From Sisyra terminalis (taxonomy: Eukaryota > Arthropoda > Insecta > Neuroptera > Sisyridae): a stretch of DNA of 64,000 nt. Below the pieces are notes generated by a model. It ran no database searches and had not been told where the DNA came from. It saw nothing but the letters and a program-made list of their open reading frames with translations. The stretch spans positions 21,098,282 to 21,162,281 of the forward strand of contig OY292277.1 in the NCBI GenBank assembly GCA_958496175.1, in the 5' to 3' direction. Positions 51,201 to 62,100 of this stretch are shown here, in pieces; within the stretch, counting starts at the first letter, position 1, and every line of letters starts with the position of its first letter. Both the position numbers and the translations under genes were made by a program.

Positions 51201-53824
51201 ATATATGAGTACAAATAAAATATAAAAAAAAAGATGTTTTAATTGTTATGAGTTCAATTTATCTAATTTAACTAACTAAAGTAAATGGCATTCAATACAT
51301 GTCCATGCTTAAGTATGAACATCGTTATAGTATACAATATGAGTAGTTAAATTATTTATTACAACAAAATTATTGATGAAAGGAGTGTTCGAGGATTTGA
51401 TTGTCAGCAATAAACATTATATATTAACGTTAAATATTTCGATGATTTTTTTTAACGTTTTCGCAATTTTTTTTAAATTCCCAAAATCAGTTTAATTAAA
51501 GAGTATGTGAATTAAAAATTTAAACTAAAAACTTTTCAATTATCTGAGATTGAAAAAAGAACCAAACAATAAGTGAAGTCAAAGCTCTATATATCACAGA
51601 TTAAGCAGTTGGTGTATACATTAACGTCTGTGTATACTTCAACGGTAATTGATATAAAAACTTGCCTTAGTTTTGATTTTAATTAGTTTATTGTTGGTAG
51701 TAATCACAAAACTTGTCACTTTAACGCTTTTCTTATAGTGTTACCAAAAATTTTCGGAAACTTTATATGCAGTCAGTTTGTGTATTACTAGTTAAAAAAT
51801 ATACAAAACGATAAAAATATAAATGATTTCCAAATGATTTCATTTCAATTGAAAATGACTAATTCAAAATATTTAATTTTGTGGTTTTCATTATTATGAA
51901 TTCCAAGTAATTAAAAATAAAATAATAATCATATAAATGAACCAGAAATGAATAATGAGGAAGAAAATATTGCTGAACGAACTGAAACTGTGAAGTGTTT
52001 TGAAAAGTTAATGAAAACAATAAGTGTGTTGTTATTAATAAGTTGGTAATTTTTTTGAATTAAAAATAAGGAAATTTTTGATCGAATCTCATGGACTGTC
52101 ACGAATTTTTTATCGTTTTACAACTTCTTGCTTAATAACGACATAGGTATTGGACAACTTGTACAATGAACAATTATTATCTCCTTATACCACTTATATA
52201 TACGTAAAAGATAAGACCGACTTTATGAATTCTATAAACCTAAACAATTTCTACTTTTTTTTTGAAATATATTTGTACAATTTTGAGTAACGTTTTCTTT
52301 ATATACTTTTTACTTTTAATTGAGCTCAAAAAGAAAAAAAAATGTAACTGTATAGCGTAAATAATAATCTTACAGATGTAATATTTTGATAAAACAATTT
52401 CGTGGAATAATTTATTAGTTGTGTTGCTTTTGTTTAAAATAAAATCATAATTTCATAAATTACTTAAAACACAATATAACGAAAATACGTCTTGAGAAAA
52501 ATAATCCAATTGTTAAGATTTTCTCGTGTACTTTTTAAATATATACGTATTTTTATAAGTTTACCCAATTTGGAAACTTTTTTTCATCAAATACCAGAAA
52601 TTTAACTATTTGCGAATATTTGAACACTTATTTCGGTTTCAATTGTTAAAATTATGTTAATGTCAAAATTTCACTTGAAACAAATCGTAATAAAACGAAA
52701 AATGAAGGAAATTTCGTCAGAAAGAAATTGTGTAAAAATATCATTTGCTCATGGAGTTCATCATTAAGAAAACATAAAGATATGAATAAAAATTAAAGAA
52801 AAAATTTATTGTTGGTTCAAGTTGACTTGAAATAGGCCGAAATAATCATAATAATAATAAAAAAATCATATACATATATGTGTTTTAGATTTGAAAGTTT
52901 GACAAGAGACTTTGAAGAAGAGAAACAGAAAAAATAATGCAGGAGGAGGACGATGTGGTGTGATGTGGATGATGATGATGATGACGATGATGGTGTCCCA
53001 ACAATAGAGCCACAATTCTCACGATTACAGAAAAGTAGAAAGTGTTCCCGATAATATTTTATGGCTCAATTACATTATTTGAACGAAACGAGAAAGAAAT
53101 TATGCAAAAATGGATTTAATAATAAATCAGCATTGAAATACCAAGAAAACAAAACTGGAGTGTTTATGCATTTTGCACGAAAATTTCAATTAATTCATGC
53201 ATTCGTTGTTGTTGTATGTTGTTAAAATAATCAATTAAATTAAGCAATTGGCAAGCGAAATTTGTCAATTGAAATAAATAGTATTAATTTAAAATTAGTT
53301 TGCGCTTTGAAAATTAGTTGAAAGGATTTTTCTTCGTAAATCAGGAACGGGAATTTTTCAAGGATGTAATCGTTCACTTGACCAATTCGAAAATAAAATT
53401 TACCTGGAAGCTCTGGCGTGGTGGATGTGGTGGACGTGGTCGTCCCTTTGAGGGTTGATGAGTTCTCGGAAGCGGCTGCAGCCGCTGCGGCCGCCGCTGC
53501 TGCTGCTGCTGCGGCTGCCGCTGCCGCCTGCTGAAGATTCTTCTGCCGTTCCAGCAATAGCAATTCTAACGGTTTGCTATTGCCGTTACTGTCGGGACTT
53601 GTGTTTGCTGTTACGCTCGCTAAATCGACCGACCGTAAAATTGCCACCTCCCGTTTGATATCTTCGTAATCACGTTGTTGATCTAATCTAGATTCTAATC
53701 TATTTATATGTTGTCTATTATGTTCTAATTGTTCTTCAAGTCTTTGGATTTGGGCGCGAGATGTTTCCTTGATTGAGGCAAGACTGCTTTGTAACCGTTG
53801 CACTTGCTCAATTAATTGGACAAT
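39273..53824 (-). CDS. ct: Homeobox protein Cut (3' five coding exons; 5' part outside or unseen)
   Basis: The exons, in coding order, are 53824-53404, 46551-45568, 42380-42065, 41939-40655 and 40598-39273. They join in frame for 1443 residues. Residues 1-75 are a Cux-type coiled coil ([34 protein letters not shown]), then [10 protein letters not shown] and a 19-residue alanine run. CUT domain 1 (386-466), CUT domain 2 (766-843) and CUT domain 3 (976-1060) carry the signatures [36 protein letters not shown] and [18 protein letters not shown]. The homeodomain (1102-1161) has the Cut-type recognition helix [14 protein letters not shown] with His at position 50. NGAQDLSL resembles a CtBP-binding motif. 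The C terminus ([20 protein letters not shown]) is also conserved in Cut. Cut is a nuclear transcription factor that specifies sensory organ and other cell fates. Exon 1 here starts after an acceptor in phase 0, so upstream exons must exist. A 56-bp intron splits CUT domain 3. Confidence 0.97.
42381..45567 (-). other. cut intron (3.2 kb) with a complex, possibly regulatory block
   Basis: The - strand donor is AAAG|GTGAGT and the acceptor TTCCACAG|GTAAAG, phase 1. The stretch 42420-43420 is richer in GC and less repetitive than typical intron here, and it carries a 72-codon open frame (42858-42643, -) without recognisable homology. This pattern suits a conserved intronic enhancer. The rest is plain AT-rich sequence. 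Confidence 0.5.
49103..49165 (+). mobile_element. Possible LINE scrap with inverted repeat
   Basis: The + strand encodes [20 protein letters not shown] followed by a stop. The L-x-W-x-G-H-V core is typical of the tail of many LINE polyproteins. The octamer ATTGCCCC occurs at 49096-49103 and 49151-49158, with its exact complement GGGGCAAT at 49130-49137. The block stands out as GC-rich in AT-rich intron. Confidence 0.3.
52968..52991. repeat. GAT microsatellite
   Basis: Eight GAT-type triplets with one GAC interruption, inside the large cut intron. Confidence 0.85.
53471..53527 (-). repeat. Polyalanine-coding tract in cut
   Basis: Nineteen consecutive alanine codons (GCG, GCA, GCC and GCT mixed) follow the Cux motif [16 protein letters not shown]. 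The mixed codon use suggests selection on the amino acid run or an old tract, rather than a fresh triplet expansion. Length variation between individuals is likely. Confidence 0.9.
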
Positions 53825-56800
53825 CTGCAAAAAAAAACAGACGATTACTAATCAAAATTGTCATTAATCACCCCTTTATCATATAACCCCAATGCATTAC
53901 TATATAAACATATTTGCCTCGAAAACTACACCACTCTGATCCCAATTCAATTCAATAGAAATATACTTTTTTGTACAAAAAAAGTTTAGTTTCCCTAATA
54001 ATTCGGTCAGTATTTTAACATGTGGAAAAACTTGCAATTTTATTTTTCACCCTTTGATTCCACAGCACGGCTATTGTCGCCATCTCATTTCACCGCAATT
54101 TTTTGTGCATCTCATCTCTGTTTAACTACCCTGAACATTTGTTTCTCCAATCGCGCTTAAAACATCGATAAATCATCAACTATGCAAGAGTTGAGATCAC
54201 CACAAAAACACGGAAAACCAACCCGGAAACCCTTAGAGCTATATATGCCTTTCTGTCTGGATACTATATAGACATGAACAATTTAGATGGGGGCCAAAAC
54301 TCAAACTGGAAGATGGGAATAAATGTTTCAACCCCCAAATATTCAACTCTAGCATCGTCATTCGATATGTTGTTCAATGCAGGTTTTTTTTTCACTTTTT
54401 AATCAAATAACCTTGAATTTCCTACACACAGGTAATTCAATAAGACATTCATAAGCGCTTTTTACCTTCTTAAAATTCCATTGCATTTCATTAATTGTGT
54501 AGATTCGCTTCGGGTTATTAACCAATCACAATTTATTTTAATATTTAATTAAATTCTGTTATAATTAAATTAAAATCAACGTTAAAAAGTAAAAATGAGA
54601 AAAAAAAGATTATAGAAATTAATGAGCTTTAGCAGGCAAAGTAAACATTAGATGTAGTCTCGAAGTTTATAAATAACTTTAAAATTGAAATGATAAATTA
54701 TGCATAGTAAATGGTTATTGAAGAAAAATTTGAATATATACAATCATTATTTCGATTTAATTAAATTTATTTAAAACAAAGTTTGTAACGTAAATATTCA
54801 AATGAACATGTATCTATGATTCTCTTGTAGCTTCATTTGCCTAGAAATTACTTAATGAAGATTACCAAAAAATATTTTTTTGATTCAAAGTTATTAATTA
54901 GATCAAAATTCTAATACAGACATAATAAGTAGTTAAACATATTAACACCGAAAGAAATCTTTTTGATTATTATTTTTTCCCATTGTTTACTATAATTAGT
55001 TAAAAACTTTTTATATGATTCGATAAGTATATATTAACATAGTGTGTACGAATATTGATAATACCACTTTTTATGTGAAACAATACGTTAAAACGGAGGA
55101 ATATTTGGAAAGCTTAAACAAGGAAAAAATATAATGGTTTACCCACTTAGACGATGAATTATCAAGACAAATCATAGATAAAGGTAATAAGGTACCAATA
55201 AAGATAATTTTGAAGAAATATTTGGGAAGGTATAATACTAAGGAGCTTTTCTTAATCAGAGGAAAATTCCAAATTCTATTGGAATAAATACCAATTCAAC
55301 TGAATGCCGAATTTGGGAGTAAACGAAGGAAGTGCTAATCCCATTTTATTTTACAGTAATTTTTGGTTCAAAATTTACTTATTCGTAATTCTTTAGAACC
55401 TGTCTGGAACGAATAATTAAATTTGTTGTTTTTTGATATCCTTTGGATAATCGTAAGAAATTTCTACTTGCTAATTAATAACTATTTTCACGTGTGGTAT
55501 ATGTTTGTATTTCACCTATTATCTTCGCGATTAAATAACCAAACTAATATAGCCACTTATGAACTACTTTTCTAATTTCTTCGTTACTATATTTGTCAAG
55601 TAGTCATGACAAGTGGTTTTCTTGCTCAAATTCTCAATATAAAGGTGAAAAAAATTATGACTGTGTTTTCCATAGATAATTTTTTAAAAAAGTTAAAATT
55701 GTTCAATAGTTGTGTTATCACATGTTTCATAAGGAAACTATTTAAATGGTTGCTTTTTTATTATTTTGCATTAAATATGATTCATTGTTTGCATAATATA
55801 TGGTTTAAGTAAATTTGTAAGTAATGCGATGAAGGTAGTACAACATAGTGTAGGTATGTACTAAGTATCTGCTTTTAGGTATAACTCAATTACTTAGCCG
55901 TAATACATGATGGACTTATTGTAACTTTTAGTTTTATAATTGTAGTACCAAAATTATGTTGGATTTGACTCAAAAATGCAATTTGAAGATTTTTGTGTTT
56001 ATGGAAGTGTCATGTCACTTTGATTTTGTTAAGTATTTATCTTCTTGTTTGCATTACCTCTGCTTTGAGACTAATGGACATTGATGTCATTTATTCACTA
56101 ACTTCTCAGTTTCTATTAATATGATTTAGATGAAACAAATGTAGAAGTTTATTTCGTAATCTCTGCACTGACATTGTCAGTGCAAAGCCAATAAGTGTAA
56201 AAGCAAAAGTTAATTGTCTTAAAGTATTAAAGTCATTTTATTTAGGTTGTTCAAGAAAAATTGGCGTGTTTTTTTCATTTATCTAAAGTAAAAAAAATAA
56301 ATTTGATATTTTTTAGGATTTTTTATTGTTTCAAATATAAAATGACATGCAGAGATTTCTAACAATATAAATGGCAATAGAACAAGCGGGAGATTGGTGT
56401 GGGGGATGATTTTATGTGAAAGGAGAGGGTTAAAAGCTATCGTTATGTGGCTGATGTCGGAATAGTGGATATGCTGAGAAGGAATGAGTTTTTGCCATAC
56501 ATCTTCTCTCGGACGATATTATTATTACAACACACATATGTAGAGTGGATACCACCCTTAGCCAGCCGACACCCCCATCATCTTTTTCACGTTAGTCTCT
56601 CCTCTTTAGCTTTTGGATTCGTTGCGACTTTAGAGAGAATAATCATAATAATAATAAAAGATGAATCAATAATGAAACATACATTGTATGGGCAAAAGTG
56701 TATTTCATTCAATCGCATTAGATTATTTGAATATGTGAGCGGAGACGACGTACATCGTGGATTGTTTCACAATGTCGTTATATGAAAAGCTTTATGAAAT

Positions 56801-58961
56801 GGCATTAAACTCTTCGAAACGGAACCGATAACAAATGGTTAATTTATATCTCCTATATATATTACATATGAATACAAAAAATATCCTCTCGCAATCGCCC
56901 ATTTCTTTCCTATGACGTCGAGACCATCCGACGTTCCGTCCGACCCATCGGCCAAATGTCCAGGCGTTCAAACGAAACGATTCCCTTCCACCCCCATTTT
57001 CAACCCCCGTTTGTTTTTTCGTGCGCTCCTCGAACTCAGAGGAAACAGTTGACCAACTAATTGTGTGAAGTTTTTTGTTTAAGGACTTTTTTTTGTTTGC
57101 TGGAGCCAATATGTTTGAACAATATACCCCACACTCGTTCCTGGAATCGCTACGCGTACAATCCGTAACAAATGAATTGAATGCCCCCGTAAGGCCGTCC
57201 GTCCCATCTCGATCCCGTAGCCATCTGACCAACGTCGTGCATTCCCAATCCCATTTCTATCGGGGGTTCCAACCAGCAAAAAGTTATATGAAATATGAAC
57301 TTTAGAAAATCGCTTTTATTCTCTCCCTACTCCAACATCGACATCAACTCAAACTATTTCCCAAAGCTTTTTCCCTCATTCGAGATCAATTTAAGGTAAA
57401 CGTATTATTTCGATTTTCTACAATTTTATCGAGTGGCTATTATGAATTTTTCGATATTTATTTTTAACAAATTGACTTAACTTGATTAAAATTTTTCATG
57501 TATTTTATTAATATTTATTAAGAAAATAATCTCGTTTGATAAAGGTGTAATAAATTTTTTTTGAAAGGAAAATAGATTATCATTTTTCACTCTCTTTACA
57601 ATAAGAGGACAAACGTTGTGGCGCCTCTTGGCAAACAAAACACCTACAATTCGAAAAGCAGCTACTACCAATTATCAAATTCCAAATAACGAAGATAATA
57701 AATAAAATAGAAATAATGCTCGAGACCAAGGAGGGAAAATGGAAGGTTTAGACTTATGATGATGATGACACATTTTATTACTCCATCATAAACTAATATA
57801 ATAAAATTATTTTCTTGGAAAATCAAACAGACTCTCGTCGAAATCTATATTTACTTAAGGGTTGTTTATGATGGGATAACGCTATCGTCATATCTTTCCT
57901 CATTTCGAAGCGAGATTTTTTAAAAAATATTATATTTTTTTTCTCGAAAATTAATAAATAATATTCCTATGACAAAAAAAACACATACACGGGCGACGAA
58001 GAGGAAAAGAGGTTATAAATTTTATTATAATACATATTATAATGTTTGTTGGAGCAAATGATAAAGAATTAAAAAATTGATAACGATTTTTTAAAAAAAT
58101 GATAAAACTTAAACACAAAAATAATGACGGGTCATATTAATTTTTATGGTTGATAAACAATTTGAATTTTCTTTAAATATTTCATGAAAAACAACCAATA
58201 AACACACGAATAATTTTAAAACTATTTCAGTTTTCTTCTGAAAAATAATTTAACTTATAAAAGGTGGCAATTTTGAAGAAAATGACCTCCAAAACCATTG
58301 AAAAAGCTCATAATTTAAGCTTTTATAAAAATTTGATCTCCAATATTATATGTTTTTAATAAGTAATTTAAACCAGCAATGTTTTAGAGAATACAAAATT
58401 CATTGTAATAAGTGATTCTTTATCATTTTTTACTGTACAAGTATATATTTAGCCCCAGGTTGTATGTGTATTGCCTTCTAATGAAATTAATTTTTATATA
58501 AAAAAAATTAAAACAACCTTCGGTTTTTTTTATTTTTTATGAATAAATTTTTAGTTATTATAAAATTGTGTGATATAAGATATATTCCAAAAACATACAA
58601 TCGTACTATATACTATTTCAGATGATTTACCTTTGAGCTTTTGCTTTCAATAACAAATTGATACAAATAACATTTTTTATGTCAGTTTCTATAACATGTT
58701 TTCTTAAAATTTAAAGTTGACTCGTGTTATACAACGAGATAAAACTTGTAACATTAGTTGTTTTGAGTACCTATGATTACATATTATTGCTAATGAGGCG
58801 TACAGGAACATTTACTGTGGTCTCCATTTCTTCCAGAAAATTCGCTAAGAAAAAAAAACAATTTTTTTTATTCGTTTTGAATAAATTGCTTAGTCACTTA
58901 AGATATTTAAATTGATTTGGTTATGGTATCTTTATAATTAATTGATCAATTTACTCTAAGA
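53825..58961. other. Non-coding region 5' of the visible cut exons, left part
   Basis: Because the first visible cut exon begins with an acceptor (TTTTTTTTTGCAG), this is cut intron. It is mostly AT-rich. A block at 56440-57400 is clearly richer in GC, with several long open frames on both strands that lack recognisable protein or splice partners; it is a candidate cis-regulatory module. Confidence 0.5.
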
Positions 58962-59169
58962 CAGTGGTTCTTAACATTGTTATGTACGCATTCACCAAAC
59001 CCTTCTTAGTTGAAAATATAAAATGTGATTTTTTCAAATTCAAAATATAACTTAATATTTATAGAAAGGCCCATATAAGTCGGGGGTGTGTCTTGATCTC
59101 CGTTGAACCCGCAAGACTGACTCACCGAACTCTTGGAGTTCGATCCTTCGACCCAGGTAAGAACCACTG
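58962..59169. mobile_element. hAT-type MITE (208 bp)
   Basis: The element starts with CAGTGGTTCTTA and ends with TAAGAACCACTG, perfect 12-bp terminal inverted repeats of the hAT superfamily type. The flanking 8-mers CTCTAAGA (58954-58961) and TTCTTAGG (59170-59177) agree at five of eight positions, as expected for an aged 8-bp target-site duplication. The interior has no transposase frame and includes a small GC-rich palindromic region. It is a non-autonomous copy. Confidence 0.75.
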
Positions 59170-62100
59170 TTCTTAGGATTTGAACTTTAGGGCCTTTTGC
59201 ATATAAATGCTGTATTGGTTTTTGCTATGAAGATTTTCGATAGCTGTCAGGCAGGATCTGGAGTTCGTAAATATTACGGAGTTGTAGGGATAGTTGTCTG
59301 TTTTGATGAGATCAAAGGTTTCAGAAATAGCAATTGCTTCACACATGAAGATTATAAAGTGATTGAAAAGCCTGTAACGTATAATAGTTTGGTCTAATAT
59401 TACTGCGTTAGTACACAACACTTACGTTGTTTACGTTTACGATACAGTTGTAAGTTGGTTAATTCAGAAAAATGGTGCATTTGCCTTGCAAGTATAGTTT
59501 TCAAAAGGTTGCGAATGTCAAAAGCAAGTTTATAAAAAAATGTTTTGAAATGTATAAAAATCAGTTCAGTACTTAAGAAAATCTCTTTATAGAACAAAAA
59601 CTGAGAAAAAAGTGCAAATTGTGGTTTAAAACTTATAAGTTTAAGAACTATGCATCAAAAACTGTAGGTTAGAATTCAACTACCCTTAAAATCCTGTTAT
59701 AACAAAGGTACGTTTAACCTTTCCCAATATACGACGTTGCGGAAGTTCTGTCAGTGGATACATTATTCTGTCGACGTTATCTTAGGATGTTTCCTTGGAT
59801 ATTTTGCCCTTTAACTACGGGATATTGAAGTATTTTAGAAGCAGACTACAGTTTATACGTTTTATAGAAATTAAGTGACATTCTTAAAACCAATTATTTT
59901 CTGTTTGATAAAAAAATAAATAATATTCCTCCTTATAAGTTGGACCTTTTTGGGATTTGGAACATGAGTTTTGAAATGAATATTTAGTAAGGAGAGGAAG
60001 AGTTATACAGTTTTACTTTAGAAAAAAATCATAATGCGCTTACAAAAGAAAAATTTCAAATCAGCAATTATCGCTATATTAATAATGGATGGTTACAAAA
60101 TTAAAAAAAAAATAGTCAAGTCAAAAAATCATAGAGGTTTAAAGTTAGTTATAAAAAAACGAATGAAACAAATAAACCTAAATATAAATGCAATTATATT
60201 ATTTTCCACGATGCAAATTATTGCACTATTTAATTATTTGCTGAATGCACATTATAAATAGTGATATTATAATAATAACAAAACTTCTCAGTGCATGTAA
60301 TAAATAATTTGAGAATGCGATTAGCCAAAGTTGAACGTGCTTTTTCCGATTCAAGGATTGGAGGGAAGACGGGAATACGATGCCGGTGCAGCGGCGACGA
60401 TTTTGTGACTCACTTCACATAAGGCTTTTGCATCGGATTTACACAACGCATCAAGATCAATCAATTGCCTGAAATCATCACCGAGTACAGCATGCCATCG
60501 GAGAACGTGATAATATGCATTATTATGCACACATAGACGTAATTAAATATTTATATGGATCAATGATGAAATGGAAAAGTCAAGATAAATAAATCCAAAA
60601 TCAGCGAGTGCGACATTTTTTTCACTCAATCCTCATTTCAATATTTGCATTTTGATCACCGATATCGAAACAGGCGCCGTTAAAGATACTCTTTGTAATT
60701 GGAATTGATTACAGAGAATCAGCTTCTTCTTATATCTCTGATAACATCACTATCTTATTATTTACGATACTGTTTACCATCTTAAGACAAAACATGTGAA
60801 CAATGGGACTAATTGAAAAAGTGGAATCTTTTTCTTTTTTGAAATAAATTAATTTGGTATGAATTCAATGAATTTTGGTAGGTATTTAAAACAATGGAAT
60901 GGTGAATAAATGATTTCGAAACCAATACTTTATCATCCGCCAAATCGTTCTCATCCCCGTTGGAGTTGGCCCCTTCGAAAGCGCGCACCACGATAAGCGT
61001 CACTGTCGACGTCGTTTCAATATGAAAATTAATTAACAACCAAATACAATAAGCAACTATCAAATCAATATTTCCTATAACATCTCCTATACTAATTCTC
61101 ACGACAGCCGAATGCTCTACGTACGATTCTGATGAGGGTGGCAGTGGGCAGTTTTGTGGCGGAGGACTTTAGTGCAACGGCAGCAGCCGCACAGGGAGCG
61201 AGTGCTGGAGAGATTGGAATTGGGGTGAGACCAAACACCTACGGGAATGACGCCAGAGTCGCGGGTGTGAGGCTTCGCCGTGGCATCGATGGGGATGTTA
61301 TGTGAGAGTGTGTGTAGGTATATATGTGAAGGGTGGCGGACAGAAATCATCGTTGCATAAATATAGAGAGTACCAATATGCAAAACAGTATTGAGTTTGA
61401 AGAGAAATCTCTTCCTCTTTCATATACAAAGAGTTAGAGAACGCGAATGATGTCGATTGGGGTTTTTAGGATGAAGGATAGAGCAAAGAAGGGATGAAGG
61501 AACGAATAAAAGGGTGGTTGTGGTATTGCTCGAGCCCGTTCATATTTAGCTAACCCTTTTCATATAATTATTATTTAGATTTGCCTTTCTACTTTTCTTC
61601 ATTTCATTTCCAAACCGGTGGAAAAAAAAGTCAAAATCTTTGGAACAAAATTGCCGATAATCTGTCTATCAGTTAACCGTGAATCATTTGCACGATGCTC
61701 AAATTAAATATATGCACAATTTTCCCCGAAGCAATACATCAGGAAAATCAGGTGGAGCGATGGCTGAAAGACGAAGAGAAGATAAAGAGCAACTCTCTTT
61801 CCTACTTGCTCAACACCTTCTTCATTCCAGTCGATCGCATTGCATATAGCTTAATAATCAACCGATATATCCAGACTCATTCCTACTCAATTCGAAAATC
61901 TATCGGTCGGTTTTCCCATCATTTACAACCCCTTAATTTGGCTCGTCTTCCCAAGTCCATCATCAGATCTCTCCTCAGGAAAACGTAAACACTGAACAAT
62001 ATTGAAGCTTATTAAATGGATGTGTAATTCGAGTTTCCTTAACACGTTAAGTAATTTGAACAAAATTAGTAAGAACATATTTCTTGCTATGAAACGAGAA

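Larger units (their letters stand above)
46552..53403 (-). other. cut intron (6.9 kb)
   Basis: The - strand donor is CCAG|GTAAAT and the acceptor CTGTTCCGTTCAG|GAGTGC, phase 1. The content is AT-rich, with a GAT microsatellite at 52968-52991 and a possible LINE scrap at 49103-49165. No additional exon was recognised. Confidence 0.7.

Noticed and set aside
56792..57232. Long - strand open frame (146 codons)
   Set aside because: The peptide has no recognisable domain, an overlapping frame on the other strand is equally open, and no splice partners fit. It is treated as part of a GC-richer non-coding island.
59130..59160. GTTCGATCC as a tRNA T-arm
   Set aside because: No acceptor, D or anticodon arms surround it, and it lies inside the hAT MITE.
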